Below are positions 1 through 29,368 of a DNA stretch of 64,000 nucleotides, in pieces (position 1 is the first letter of the stretch; each line of letters starts with the position of its first letter). The translations under genes were made by a program, and so were the position numbers. The notes under the pieces were generated by a model. The model was given only the letters and a program-made list of their open reading frames with translations. It had not been told where the DNA came from and did not search any database. The stretch is from positions 1,871,001 to 1,935,000 of the forward strand of contig JAIGNY010001194.1 in assembly GCA_020152595.1 (NCBI GenBank). Reading direction: 5' to 3'. This stretch comes from Chiridota heheva (Eukaryota; Echinodermata; Holothuroidea; Apodida; Chiridotidae).

Positions 1-2124
1 TCAATCTTTTTAGCCGCCTGGAACCAAACACCAAAAAGCCAGCATATGGAGGTTATGTTCATGTACTGTATATAGAGAGGAGTCAATTAAAAACGTCAAG
101 AGAGAAAATTACAAAGGAACCAGGAATGGAATTCAGAAACATAATAGATAGACATATTGTGCAACAGTGGAAAGGTTTCCTGTCAATTTCAGCAAATGAA
201 ATGAGCTTGATCCGCTTCCTTACTGCCACTTCCTTACTTCCAAATGGAAGAAGCCCGAACACCAGAGAAAGTTGCAAGAGTGCCAGTCTTCTGGCTATTG
301 TCAGAATTCTGGCTTTTTGCGATTTTGAAATAAATATCTGGCTGCACTGAGGCAGGCCTAAACCTGCATTAGGTTAACACTTGTTTTACAAGCTGTAAAA
401 CTGACCCAGAAATTTACAGACAAAACGCTTTTATTGTTATTTTCACCACAAATAAATGCCAAAGTTTTACCTGATGAGTCAAAAGATTGTACAAAAAAAA
501 GAAAAAAAAGATTGGGAAATAAATGAACAAAAATGTTTCAAAGTTGCCGAGATTTCAGCATGGTTTGCAAGGGTGACTGCCATTTCCCAGAGGATTGTAT
601 CAAATACAGTACAGCTGGGAATAGGGATGGGTTAGAATATTTTTCTACGATATAGCTGGTTCAGTGTGGCGTACTTTTGAATCTTTTACAGCATGGTCAT
701 AAGTGTTGAAACATATCAAAATGCTTGCAAGTCACAGCAAATTTACTTGTTGGTATGTTAGTTCTGCATCTGTTTAAAGCGGGTTCCAACCATGGATCAT
801 TATTTTAAGCCTCACGGGTAATTTGAAGTCTTATTATAAGGCTCCTACTAAAGTTTGTTGACATTACTTGCTCATTTTTTGGCGGTCATCCGATGGTTAT
901 GCAGTGGTTATTGTAGGGATAGAACCAGTTAGTTTTTTTTCAACATTCCCAAGGTCTGATTTTTTTATGAAGTTAGGGGAAGCAGGGGGTTGGGAGATCC
1001 ATCTAAATAGTTAAATGAACGTAAATTTGGCCGTTTAAAAATTTAGGCTATTTAACGAAAATACACATCCCTAATTGCTGACATATGTACCAGTATTTTT
1101 CAAGCCCTGGAAGCAAACCCCAGTGGCATACCTGAAGCTGGAGAAATGTCATCTGTATGTCACATGCTCAGAGTTGTCTTGGTACATAACACTGATAGAC
1201 ACTGATATAGGGCCTGTACTTGTCATGTGTCTTGCACTTACACATAATATTTATACATCCATGTTCATGAGATATAAAACCTAAAGCTACAAACAATTTG
1301 CTGATGTCAAGAAAATTGCAAATAAAATTGGAGAAAATGTCTGTACATTGTTGATTGGCCTGCATGCTTTACAGAGTGTGATAGCACTGGTGCTGGTTGT
1401 GGAAAATTTGGAGCCCTTAAGCTACTACTGCTTAAAGAGAAAAAGTCAGTTTAAGACTCATTTTAAAGCCTAGGTGAGTAACGTTGACCATTTGTTGAAC
1501 TGCAATTTTTCTTCCATGTCTCCTGTTAATAGTCACAGCTGAAGAAGTTTTTAAAAATCTTATACCTCTCTGCCCTAACTCTTACACCTTAATTTTTAAC
1601 ACCCTCTGGGCACAACTGACTCTGACTGTCACAGTGCCGTTAAACATCAACAAAGCCAAACCAAACCAACTGGTATGGAGAGGGTTGGGTTGATATGTAT
1701 TAGTGGAGTTGGAATTAATTATAAAATTTCCCACGGTTCTGAATAAAGGTATCGAAAAATCGCGACAGAAATAATAAGAATGTAGTAAATACATCTTTAT
1801 ATACTTTCCCCTTTCACAATTAATGTACTTTTATCACACAATTACATTTTTAGAGCAAATATTTACCACATATCCTGTTGTTTACTAAACAAATTTAAAA
1901 ACAAAAATTCTTCCCGCAAATTCCTGATTTTCTTGCCAAACTGTAGATTTTTTTCAGCTTTGTGTATTTGAAATATTTTTACATGGTTTAAACCCAATAA
2001 TTTTTTGTCATGATTGTAAATTAAATGAAAAGTGATTAGTCGTTGGTTTTCACAATTATGTATTCTTTACAAAATCTGAACAGCTACACATTTAGGAGTT
2101 GTTCTTTCTGTCATACTCTTCTAG
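1..2124. other. Upstream flank or intron of AAAS, no supported exon
   Basis: I looked for the exon that should precede the first recognised AAAS exon, namely the helical region before the propeller, and did not find it. The stretch is therefore probably intron of a gene that begins to the left of the window. Short open frames here resemble nothing I know. The only structured item is a LINE-tail-like sequence near 1571-1668. Confidence 0.5.
1571..1668 (+). repeat. LINE 3' tail-like repeat, copy 1
   Basis: A block running from 'aactcttacacc' through 'gtgccgttaaacatcaacaa' recurs closely at 5567-5660, more loosely at 26820-26925, and inverted at 37832-37900. The inverted copy is continuous with a degenerate retrotransposon reading frame, so I read this as the extreme 3' end of a truncated non-LTR element. 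It lies upstream of the first AAAS exon seen. Confidence 0.5.
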
Positions 2125-19547
<17,423 letters not shown>

Positions 19548-19729
19548 CATCGCAAGGAGCTTTATTCTGGAAGAAGTTATTACAGAAGTTATCTTATAAT
19601 GAAGAGACACAACTGAAGGAGCGTGGGAGTGGAGATCTGTGGAAACGAGAGCAGATCCTGCTTATATTGTTCAGAATTGTTTTTGTCGGATGTGCATAGA
19701 AAAAGAGCATAGCCTAATGGAATGTTCAT

Positions 19730-21640
19730 TAAGCTAACACCTTGTACTGTAGCTCATTGGCAGCAGGTTAATTCCCTGATGCTCTTAAGTTATTCTACAT
19801 TTAATTATTCAGTAGGATATCAGTTATTAATTAGTAAAGAGGGTAATTATTCTTTGAAAAAATAGTTTCTGAATATACAAGGATTTCCTATGGATGTCGT
19901 TCATAATAATGATAATTACATGCAGATAATTACATGCTGCATAAGTCACAAGCAATCTTACTTGCACCCACGTAGCTATAGTATATTCTGTGATGCTGTT
20001 ATTTTATTCAGCATTTAATTATTCATTTTTTATTGATTATTTAGTGAAGAGGGAAATCATGCTTTCAAGAATTAGCTCGGAATATACAAGTATTTCCCAC
20101 TAATGCATTTGATGAGTAATTACATGCAGATAATTACATGCTGAATAAATCCTAGCCAATGTTACTTGTAACCGTAGAGCTATATATAGTACTTTCTGTA
20201 GTAGTTAATTGGCTTCATGGGTTGATGCTGTTTGGAGATATATGGGATCTCTTTTGCATCCATTTATGAGGAACCTGATTGTGCCAGTGACTTGATTTAT
20301 TCAGCATTAGTTCCTAACTATAGAACTATTTCCAACTGATGCCGTTCATAGATAATTACATACTGATTCAATCCTACACAATGTTACTTCACCCATGGAG
20401 CTAAAGTATATTCTCAAGTAATTTGTGGCTGTGTAAATTCTTTGATGCTCTTAATTTATTCAACATGTAATTATTCCGTAGGGATATCATTTATTTAGTG
20501 AAGACCAGAATCATATTTTGAAGAATTAGTTCCTGAATATAGAATGATTTCCAACTAATGCCGTTCGTAGATAATTACATGCTGAATAAATCCTACACAA
20601 TCTTACTTCACCTATGGAGCTATAGTATATTCTCTAGTAATTTGTGGCTGCGTACATTCTTTGATGCTGTTAATTTATTCAACATCTAATTATTTAGTAG
20701 AGATATCAAGGGGAATCATATTTTTAAGAATTAGTTCCTGAATATAGAATGATTTCCAACTGATATCCTTCATAATTACATGCTGAATAAATTGTACACA
20801 ATGTTACTTCACCCATGGAGCTATAGTATATTCTCTAGTAATTTGTGGGTGTGTAAATTCTTTGATGCTTTTATCTATTCAATATGTAATTATTCAGTAG
20901 GGATATCATTTATTTAGTGAAGAGGGAATTATATTTTGAATAATTAGTTCCTAAATATAGAACGATTTCCAACTGATGTCCTTCATAGATATTACATGCT
21001 GAATAAATCCTACACAATGTTACTTCACTTATGGAGCTATAGTATATTCTCTAGTAATTTGTGGCTGTGTAAATTCTTTGACACTGTTTATTTATTCAAT
21101 ATGTTTTATTCAGTAGGGATATCATTTATTTAGTAAAGAGGGAATCATATTTTGGATAATTAGTTCCTAAATATAGAACGATTTCCAACTGATGTCCTTC
21201 ATAGATAATTACATGCTGAATAAAACCTACACAATGTTACTTCACCTATGGAGCTATAGTATATTCTGTAGTAATTTGTAGCTGTGCAAATTCTTTAACG
21301 CTGTTAATTGATTTAATATGTAATTATTCAGTAGGGATATCATTTATTTAGTGAAGAGGGGAATCATATTTTGAAGAATTAGTTCCTAAATATAGAACGA
21401 TTTCCAACTGATGTCGTTCATAGATGATTACATGGTGAATAAATCCTACACAATGTTACTTCACTTATGGAACTATAGTACATTCTCAAGTAATTTGTGG
21501 CTGCATAAATTCTTTGACGCTATTAATTTATTCAGTATGTAATTATTCAGTTAAATCAATTATTCAGGGATATCATTTGCTTAGTGAAGAGGGGAATTAT
21601 ATTTTTGAAGAATTGACTTCCTTAATATACAAGGATGCCC
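19730..21640 (+). repeat. Satellite of 205-219 bp monomers directly 3' of AAAS
   Basis: About eight monomers. The landmark 'tccaact' of 'atttccaactgatg' falls at 20331, 20550, 20755, 20968, 21184 and 21403, giving spacings of 205-219 bp. Other constant words are 'agctatagtatattct', 'taatttgtggctg', 'gggatatcatttatttagtg' and 'acatgctgaataaatcctac'. The first two monomers (19.73-20.2 kb) are more diverged. Most monomers contain AATAAA. Confidence 0.93.
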
Positions 21641-21654
21641 TACTCTGATGCCGT

Positions 21655-22217
21655 TTATAGATAATTACTGTAAATGTAGATAATTACTTACATGTAGATA
21701 ATTAAATGTAGATAAATTCTGTACATGTACATAATAACTGTACATGTAGATAATTACTGTACATGTAGATGATTACTGTACATGTACATGTAGTAATTAC
21801 TGTACATGTAGACAAATACTGTGCATGTAAATAATTACTGTACATGTAGATAATTACTGTACATGTAAATAATTACTGTACATGTAGATAATTACTGTAC
21901 ATGTAGTAATTACTGTACATGTAGATGATTACTGTACATGTAAATAATTACTGTACATGTAGATAATTACTGTACATGTAGATAATTACTGTACATGTAG
22001 ATAATTACTGTACATGTAGATAATTACTGTACATGTAGATAATTACTGTACATGTAGATAATTACTGTACATGCAGATAATTACTGTACATGCAGATAAT
22101 TACTGTACATGTAGATAATTACTGTACATGTAGATAATTACTGTACATGTAGATAATTACTGTACATGTAGATAATTACTGTACATGTAGATAATTACTG
22201 TACATGTAGATAATTAC
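21655..22217 (+). repeat. 19-bp minisatellite (TAATTACTGTACATGTAGA)
   Basis: Roughly 29 copies of a 19-bp unit with little divergence in the right half and small variants in the left half. Each unit contains the 8-bp palindrome TACATGTA. The unit's 'gataattaca' word is also present in each satellite monomer, so the minisatellite probably grew out of that segment. Satellite-like sequence resumes at about 22220-22360. Confidence 0.95.
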
Positions 22218-22359
22218 ATGCTTAAATGCTCAATAAATCATAAGCGATGTTACTTGCACCCATAAAGTTAGAATTGTAATTTGTGGCTGCATGAGTCGAT
22301 GCTTTTTGGAGATCGATAGAAATCTTTATTGCATTCTTGTATGAGGAACCTGACAGTGA

Positions 22360-23030
22360 TAATGGAATACTTTGTAAATGTTATTTACATTGGTTGCCAT
22401 GAATTGATTTTGTGTGTGATGAAAAAGTTTAGGGCTGGGGCCAAGATTTGCCTGATGGGGGAGAGCCTCCACAACTAAGGGATAGAATTTTAAAAGATAT
22501 GTAAGTTACACATACACATACAAAATTTCCTATCACTCCTTTTAATAATTAATCAGATGGGGGAGGGGTGATGGATAGAGGTGGTATGGGGAGCTGTAGA
22601 CAACCCTATCTGGAAATGAGTATCAACCAGTGGCAGAAACAACACCCAACACTTTTGAGGGTTAGAGGTGTTTGTGGGGTGGAGGTCGAGGTGTTACTTT
22701 TGATGTCAACAGATTCAGTAGGGGATTCAAGGGACCTTGATAACATTTTATGTGATGCCACTTGTATTAACTTCTACTGTGCTCTGCAACTACCAATAGA
22801 TTGATGTCAGGTTGGACCCGAAGAGTGGGGGTCGATTGATTCTCTCCATAGATGCTGCCATCGGACCCAGTCTGCTTGAGAGACCAGTGGGATATCATCT
22901 TGGTCATTATACATAAGTGATGGGAAGGAACAAAGTTTTATTTAGAAGATAGGATTAGAAGGCCCCCTCCCTAGGTGATATGATTGTGCATTGTAAGCCT
23001 ATGGACTCTCTTGCACATACTTTTTTTTTA
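22360..23030. other. Intergenic, no feature recognised
   Basis: This stretch lies beyond the satellite. It is somewhat G-rich around 22430-22900, with open frames that resemble no family. Nothing was assigned. Confidence 0.5.
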
Positions 23031-23032
23031 TC

Positions 23033-23270
23033 TACTTGGGCTAATTCGGTTGGTGTCACGTCACTTCTGAGAGATGGCGTCATTTGCTGGAGTGAAAACA
23101 AAGCTTTGCGCGATACACATGGGAAAGTCCTTATATGTTCACTATGTGCGGTACATATGGCATGTAAACAAACACAGTTGATCGCTTTGTTTTCACTTCA
23201 ATGCGTGCGGTTCTATGTGGTCTGATGACCTCGGGTCACGAAGTTCCCGGATACCTAACCAAGTGAATAG
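23033..23270. mobile_element. Inverted-repeat element, family F, copy 1
   Basis: Left part 'ggttggtgtcacgtcacttc' and 'gagtgaaaacaaagctttgc'; right part 'tcgctttgttttcacttcaa' and 'gacctcgggtcacgaagttc' ending 'cctaaccaagtg'. The ends are inverted relative to each other, and the same pieces occur in reverse orientation at 27440-28035. Short and non-coding. Confidence 0.6.
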
Positions 23271-23378
23271 TGATCCACGATGTCATAAATAAGCTTTCTG
23301 GTTGTTTAAATATCGTTCATTATCTCTTTTGCTTAATTCTTCAAGGCAAAAAAAAAAAAAACGAACCAAATGGTTTTG

Positions 23379-25772
23379 TGGTTCCGATGCTTTTTTCATA
23401 TGCTGATTGATTTGCAGGTTTTATATCAACTGTCATGTCATTGCATGTCATGAAATATTTGATCCATGATATTCATTCATAAGCCACACCCACCATGCAG
23501 ATCAATAAAAAGGTTGACAACATTTGCACAATAACTAACAACATTATCATAGCAAGTATGATGCAAAAGCGGTTGCTCATTTATCCTTTTTCAAGAATTT
23601 TCAGTAAGCCCCGCCTACTCATTAATATTCATGACATCACTACCACAACATGAGAATATATGTACAGACCATAACCCATCTATACGTGTACCACATATGG
23701 CATAAATCCGATATACCATTCATGAGATATGGTGTTTATATCATTTAGCACTTTCACATATGACTAAAGGATTAGTTCAGTGGTCAAGCAAGTTTGTGAT
23801 CTTATATGAAAGAGGACATAAAAAAAAAAAAAAAAAAAAAAATGGTGAAGAAAGTATTCAAAAATCTTATTCCGTTAAGGAGATATTTAAGTTTAAAGTT
23901 CTGTCTTATCTATGTAAAAATGACTAGTGTAGTAAGTCTACTATGGAAGGTTGTGTCTTCATCCTCATATTCTTAACAATTGTTAATGTATTTTAAAGTT
24001 TATTTAATTTTGTCACTGTTGAAAATATTTTTCCTCAAACTTTCTTTAAGTGGTATATTATAAATACCCTTGCTAGATTCTGTTTTACTGCTTTCTTGAC
24101 ATATTTCATGATTTTTAAGCCACAAATTTGCAAGACAACATATGATAGAATACATAAAGACTTTGATGAATCTGAGGGCATGACATCACAACTAGTCTGA
24201 TTTCAGTCGTTTTTAAACAAATGATACCAAACATTAAAGTTACATATCTCCTTAACGGAATAAGATTGTTGAATGTCTTTTTACTATTTTGTTTCTTTTT
24301 GAGTCCTCTTTCATATGAGATAGACTTGCTGACCCCTGAACTAATCGTTTAAGCCATGCCAACATGTATATTAATTACATCTGTTAATAACAAACATGTA
24401 CACAATAAGCAAAGAATATTATCATGCCCAGTATGATACAAAACGGACATACAATTTGCTCACTTATCAAATTTCAAAGTTCTCACTTTAGGCCTCGCTC
24501 ACTTATTCATGTGCTTGGTATCACCACCCAAAACAATAGGGTACCATGGGCTATCTGTGTATCACACATGACGTGAATCCAGTTCATAGTTCTTGAGATA
24601 TCAATCATGTTTACAAGCTTTTTGTTTACAAAACATATTAAGCCCCGCCCACTATGCTTTTGAATAAAATTCAACATTTTTATACCATGAACACGTATAC
24701 AATAGCTAACATTATCATTATACCATATATGAAACAAAACATACATGTGATTGTTGAAATATGAGTATTTCTAGATTTTCACATTAAGCCCCGCCAACTC
24801 ATATGCTGCATGACAACAACACCAAAAACAATAGGGCACATCTATGCACTATGGGCTATCAGTGTACTAAATATGACATGAAACCAGTTAACCATTCTTG
24901 AGATACCATGTTTACAAGCTCTTTTCAGCAAAATCATTGAGCCACGCCCACTATGCATATTGATGAAATTTAACATTTTTACACAATGAACATACACACC
25001 ATCATAATTGTACCAAAAATAAAACAAAACAGACCTGTGATTGTTAAAATATGAACATTTCCAGATTTTTGCATTAAGCCCCGCCTACTTAGTAGTATGC
25101 ATGACATCACTATCAAAAACAATAGATACATCTACGGACCATCTGTATGCCAAATATGACATGAATCCATTGTTCCGTTCTTGAGATACCGTGTTTACAA
25201 GCTCTTTTCAGCAAAATCATATTAAGCCCCGCCTACTATGCATATTTAATGGTTCAACTTTTTACACAATGAACATACATATGCATGACATCACTATCAT
25301 AAACTATAGATACATCTACGGACCATCTGTATGCCAAATATGACATGAATCCACTGTTCCATTCTTAAGATACCGCTTAAGATACCGTGTTTACAAGCTC
25401 TTTTCAGCAAAATCATATTAAGCCCCGCCTACTATGCATATTAATGGTTCAACTTTTTATACAATGAACATACAGTATACACACTACCTAACATCATAAT
25501 TGTACCAAATATGAAACAAAACAGTCATGCGATTGTTATAATATGAGCATTTCAACATTTTTACATAAAGCCCCACCTACTCATTAATATGCATGACATC
25601 ACTATCACAAACAATAGGGCACAGCTACAGACCATGGGCTCTCTGTATACCACATATGACATTAATCCAGTGTACCATTCTTGAAATATTGCATTTACGA
25701 TCTGGCCATTACAAACTTGCATACACGCCATCGTAACCGCGTAGGTTCCTGATGCTAGTGCATCGGAACCAA
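23379..25772 (+). mobile_element. HINE/Helentron-like element with internal tandem units, copy 1
   Basis: It begins TGGTTCCGATGC (from 23379) and ends GCATCGGAACCA (to 25771), and just before that end lies the near-complement GGTTCCTGATGC (from 25744), forming a hairpin. The interior is a series of about 300-330 bp units marked by 'taagccccgcccactatgc', 'catgacatcactatc' and 'accattcttgagata'. A family A MITE is inserted at 23766-24350. A second copy with similar ends and units lies at 45501-47047. Short terminal inverted repeats, a 3' hairpin and internal tandem repeats are what is described for Helentron-derived HINEs; the class is an inference. Confidence 0.7.
23766..24350. mobile_element. 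Long-TIR MITE, family A, copy 3 (nested)
   Basis: Starts AAAGGATTAGTTCAGTGGTC and ends GACCCCTGAACTAATCGTTT, inside the repeat-unit element at 23379-25772. Arms exceed 100 bp and contain a poly-A run near 23820. It is the younger of the two elements because it interrupts the other. Confidence 0.8.
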
Positions 25773-25877
25773 AACAAACCTTTTTTTCATTTTGACTTGT
25801 TGAGATTCATAATTACACATTCTGTTTGCTATTCTTTGCTCCATTTAAATTGCCCACTATAAATATAAACATATCGT

Positions 25878-26164
25878 CGGGCCCGTAGCCAGGAATTTGA
25901 AAGGAGGATTCGGTTTTCATAGAAAAGGGAACAAAATCTTGAAATTCTGGATGCTCGATTATTTTTTTTAATTTCAAAAGGTACTTTCTTAACAAAAAGG
26001 GTTCAGGAATTTGAAAGGGGGTTCGTTTTCCGTATAAAGGGCAACAAACCCTGAAATTCCGGGTGCTTATTTTTTGTTTTTGATTATAATAGGGCCGCAC
26101 TTTCTCAACAAAAGGGGGTTTGTTTACTCAGACAACCCCCTCCCCCTTCCCGGCTATGGGCCTG
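25878..26164. mobile_element. Small element with GGCCCGTAGCC inverted ends
   Basis: Left GGGCCCGTAGCCAGGAA; right TTCCCGGCTATGGGCCTG, an imperfect inverted repeat. Inside, the phrase 'aggaatttgaaaggggg' with 'ttttctataaagggaacaa'-like text occurs twice in tandem. The ends resemble those of the 32409-32610 element. Flanking 8-mers do not match, so no target duplication is visible. Confidence 0.55.
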
Positions 26165-27150
26165 ATCCTCAGACGTATATCTTTAGAGGGAATTGTGAAT
26201 ATATAACATTGAAGCGGAGCAAGGCTGGTCGAAATAAAAGTTATATTTCTTTATTTCCAAAACTGATCGTTCAACACTCCACGCAAGCTCTTCAATCAAC
26301 CATGTGATTAATTTCCATCCAACAGAAAAGAGTTTTTATTAAGGGCAGCAGCATCTCCTAGAGTATGATATGTCCATTAAAGTGAAGTTAATCTTGTAGA
26401 ATGATGCGTGTAATTTGTAGTTTCAAAATTGTAGAACAAGTTTTTAAGCAGTGTCTGTACTAATGAATGCTAGTAATGTATCTATTTGAATTTTTTTTTT
26501 CAATTTATAAAATATAATTCATCACTTGTTACTGACTTAAAAGTTTAAGATGTGGCAAGTTCTATTATTATGGAATTTCCACTCCAATATTATGGTTACA
26601 CTAGCAGAACTGTAAAAGATACAATGAAAATGCCGACCTGAGTCTTAGACACAGATATGTCAATCAGATGTAAATTCACAAAAAAAATGTAATACATGTT
26701 TTGTTAAATTTACATCTATTTGCATTTAACACTATCTCCCCTCTCTCTTACCACCTTTTCTTCTACAACTCATTTCCTCTAAAATGTTCACTTCTCTCCA
26801 TCCTTTCCTCCTTTTCCAATAATCTCTTTCCAAACCTTTGCACGTTAATTATTTAACACCGTCTTGGCACGTTTGACTCTTGCGATGCCATTAAAGTTCA
26901 ACAAACAAAACTAAACCAAAAACTGTCAAATATTAAAACGGGGAGAGCCTCATTTTCTTAACAGATAAATCTGCTAATATTTGCTGTGTGAACTGAAAGT
27001 GTACTGGATGTTAGTAACAATGTTTATATATTTAGTGCTTAAGCAAGTTCATACACATCGTTCATATTCTTTTAAATAAAGATAGATGAATTTTTAAATT
27101 CATTTAACTATAGTCTCCTCCTTACTATTTTTTTTTCCTTTTCTAATATT
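26165..27150. other. Intergenic, mostly unassigned
   Basis: Contains a LINE-tail-like copy at 26820-26925, preceded by a pyrimidine-rich stretch from 26740. Nothing else was recognised. Confidence 0.5.
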
Positions 27151-27189
27151 AAGCCCAGAAGAAAATAAAATGGTGCCCCCTCTAAGCCC

Positions 27190-28190
27190 CTTTACTCTTA
27201 ATTGTGATGTGGAAATTCCATTAGGATGTTTGGTGTCCTCATCATCACTTTCTTAAAAATTGGCACTGTATTTTACAGAAAATTAAAACTTTACTAATTG
27301 AATGTTTCCTCAAAATTTCTACAGGAATATTATATTTATGTTACTTGATTTTGTTTTTCTACTTTCCTGTCACATCCAATAGTTTTTAAGCTGCAAAGTC
27401 ACAGGACAAAATATGCATTAAGGGTGAGGAATGTTTTCTAGCCTACTAACTTGGTTGGATATCCGAGACCTTCGTGACCCGAGATCATCAGACCGCATAG
27501 TTACTGCGCGCTGCTGGGGTGAAAACAAAGCGATCAGCTGAGTTTGTTTATATGCAATACATAGCATGATAGGCCCGAATTTATTTTTAAATATTGTCTG
27601 ATCAATGTTCCAACTTAATCTCCAATGCTTTGAGACAATGTATGATGATCGATTAGGAATATGTGGGGTTGCTTTTTCAGTAAAATATATCAGTTTTGGT
27701 CATTTAGAAATTTCCGCGACTGACCCAAATTTCAACCATGTGTTCAACATGCTTATATTAAAATACCCAGCAGGCGTACCAGTAACACGTACAAGTCTGA
27801 TCGTTTATAAAAATCGATATAAACTTCAATTAATTGTTATACTTAATTGCACAATCAACTAACGAAGCATCTAATTTTTGAAAATAGTTCAATTAGTAAT
27901 CGTAATTGTTTTTGTCTGACTTGGCATGCCACATGCAGACACTCAATTTGCCATTCATGTAATGCGGAAAGCCTTGTTTTCACTCCACAAATAATGTCAT
28001 CTCCGGATGTAACCTGGCACCAACCAAGTAAATAGGCTGAGGAATGTGATGTCAGCACTAGTCTTTTTTAGTCGTTCCTACACAAATTAAAATCAATTTC
28101 CCTAAATGGAATAAGATATTGATATTGTACTAGTTTCCTCCCCATTCTCTTTCATATCAGATAAACTTGCTTAACCAGTAAATTAATCCT
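27190..28190. mobile_element. Broken family A MITE split by a family F insertion
   Basis: The left interior of family A ('tcctcatcatcactttctta' to 'cacaggacaaaatatg', 27235-27415) and its right arm (ending CAGTAAATTAATCC, then TTTAA at 28190-28194) flank about 600 bp that match family F (27440-28035). The outer left arm is degenerate. Confidence 0.6.
27440..28035. mobile_element. Inverted-repeat element, family F, copy 2
   Basis: It begins 'acttggttggatatccgaga' and 'gacccgagatcatcagaccg' and ends with 'ggcaccaaccaagtaaatag'. These are the ends of 23033-23270 in opposite orientation. The longer centre has an 85-codon open frame (27605-27862) that I do not recognise and do not call a gene. 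Confidence 0.6.
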
Positions 28191-28261
28191 TTAAAAGTTC
28201 CTAACCACAAATTGTTACTCAAGGAGTTTTGATACTAAGAAAACAGAAAATTACATCAGAA

Positions 28262-29073
28262 ACTAGAATATTAGCACTCCTAGAGTGCATACCTCCACCC
28301 CGTTGCAATTCCAACATACCTATAATAATTTTAGACTTCATTGGTACCCATACCCAATATAATCTACCTCAGAAATCCTAGGCCCACCAAGATTCATCCC
28401 TAAGTTTTGATCTAATGAATATTTGTAATCTAAACACTTAAAGATTATCTTCTGACTGGATTTCTTCCAAGGCCATACCATTGTGTTCAGTTTTATTCAA
28501 GTGAAGCATCATTGTTTGAGCTCTATTTAGCCAGGATTCACATTCCATCATGGGCAATTCATAGCAGAAACCAATTGTTTCATTTTCTTTAATTCCAGAG
28601 AACACTTGATGTAAGTCTCTTTGAGTCCAGAAAATGTATTATTTGGATCTTCATTCAAAGCGCAGTCTTTTAGCACATTGCACTGGAAAGTTTAAACTTA
28701 AGTCTTGACAGATCTCATCTTAAAACATCCCCATCTCAATTTCTGCCATTCCTGTTTCAATCAGTCCCAAAATTTTAATCACTTCTTCCTGAAACAGTAA
28801 CAAAATAACACAACAAATTTAATCTAAATTCAATTATCAGTTCTTGAGATATCTTGATGACAGACAAACAGTGAAAACATGTCCCCACCTCCCAATTGCA
28901 CCCTTTCCCTGTTCCAGTATGTCTCAAATTTAATCACTTCTTCCTTGAGCAGTAACAAAACAACACATCAAATTTAATCCAAATCCAATTATCAGTTCTG
29001 GAGATATCTTGATGACAGACAAACAAAGAGGCAAAAACATAACCTCCGTCCAACTTCGTTGGCAGAGATAAAA
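28262..29073 (+). mobile_element. Interspersed element G, copy 1, hairpin ends
   Basis: The 5' part has the hairpin GCACTCCTAGAGTGC. The 3' part ends 'aacctccgtccaacttcgtt' and 'ggcagag', where CCAACTTCGTTGG is a perfect 5-bp stem. The 3' half is duplicated in tandem: two blocks contain 'gagatatcttgatgacagac', at about 28850 and 29005. Further copies lie at 55290-55895 and, inverted, at 48509-48995. Non-coding. Confidence 0.7.
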
Positions 29074-29368
29074 ATGCAAAACATCTCAAGAGTTCTTCAG
29101 TTATTGTGTCTGTAGTAAATATATATTTTCTGTACTTTCAGCTTTTTACTTCAAACATAATATTAACACTTTTTCTTATTCTGTGAAATAATAAAGAGCT
29201 TTAAAACTGTCAAAATATATAAATGCAGGCACTCAGCTCACCGTAAACAAAACAAGTCTTTTAAATCATGTCAGAAAATAATACATGCATGGAAATCAGT
29301 CATATACTTAGGAAGAAAAACATAAGAATAAGCAACTTCTTACAAATTTGAAGGTTAATAACATTGAG

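Noticed and set aside
1075..1284. Candidate upstream AAAS exon
   Set aside because: The frame shows no resemblance to the ALADIN region before the propeller, and splice signals do not give a phase-0 junction with 2125.
27605..27862. 85-codon open frame inside family F
   Set aside because: Short, no recognised domain, and the corresponding frame is absent from the other copy.
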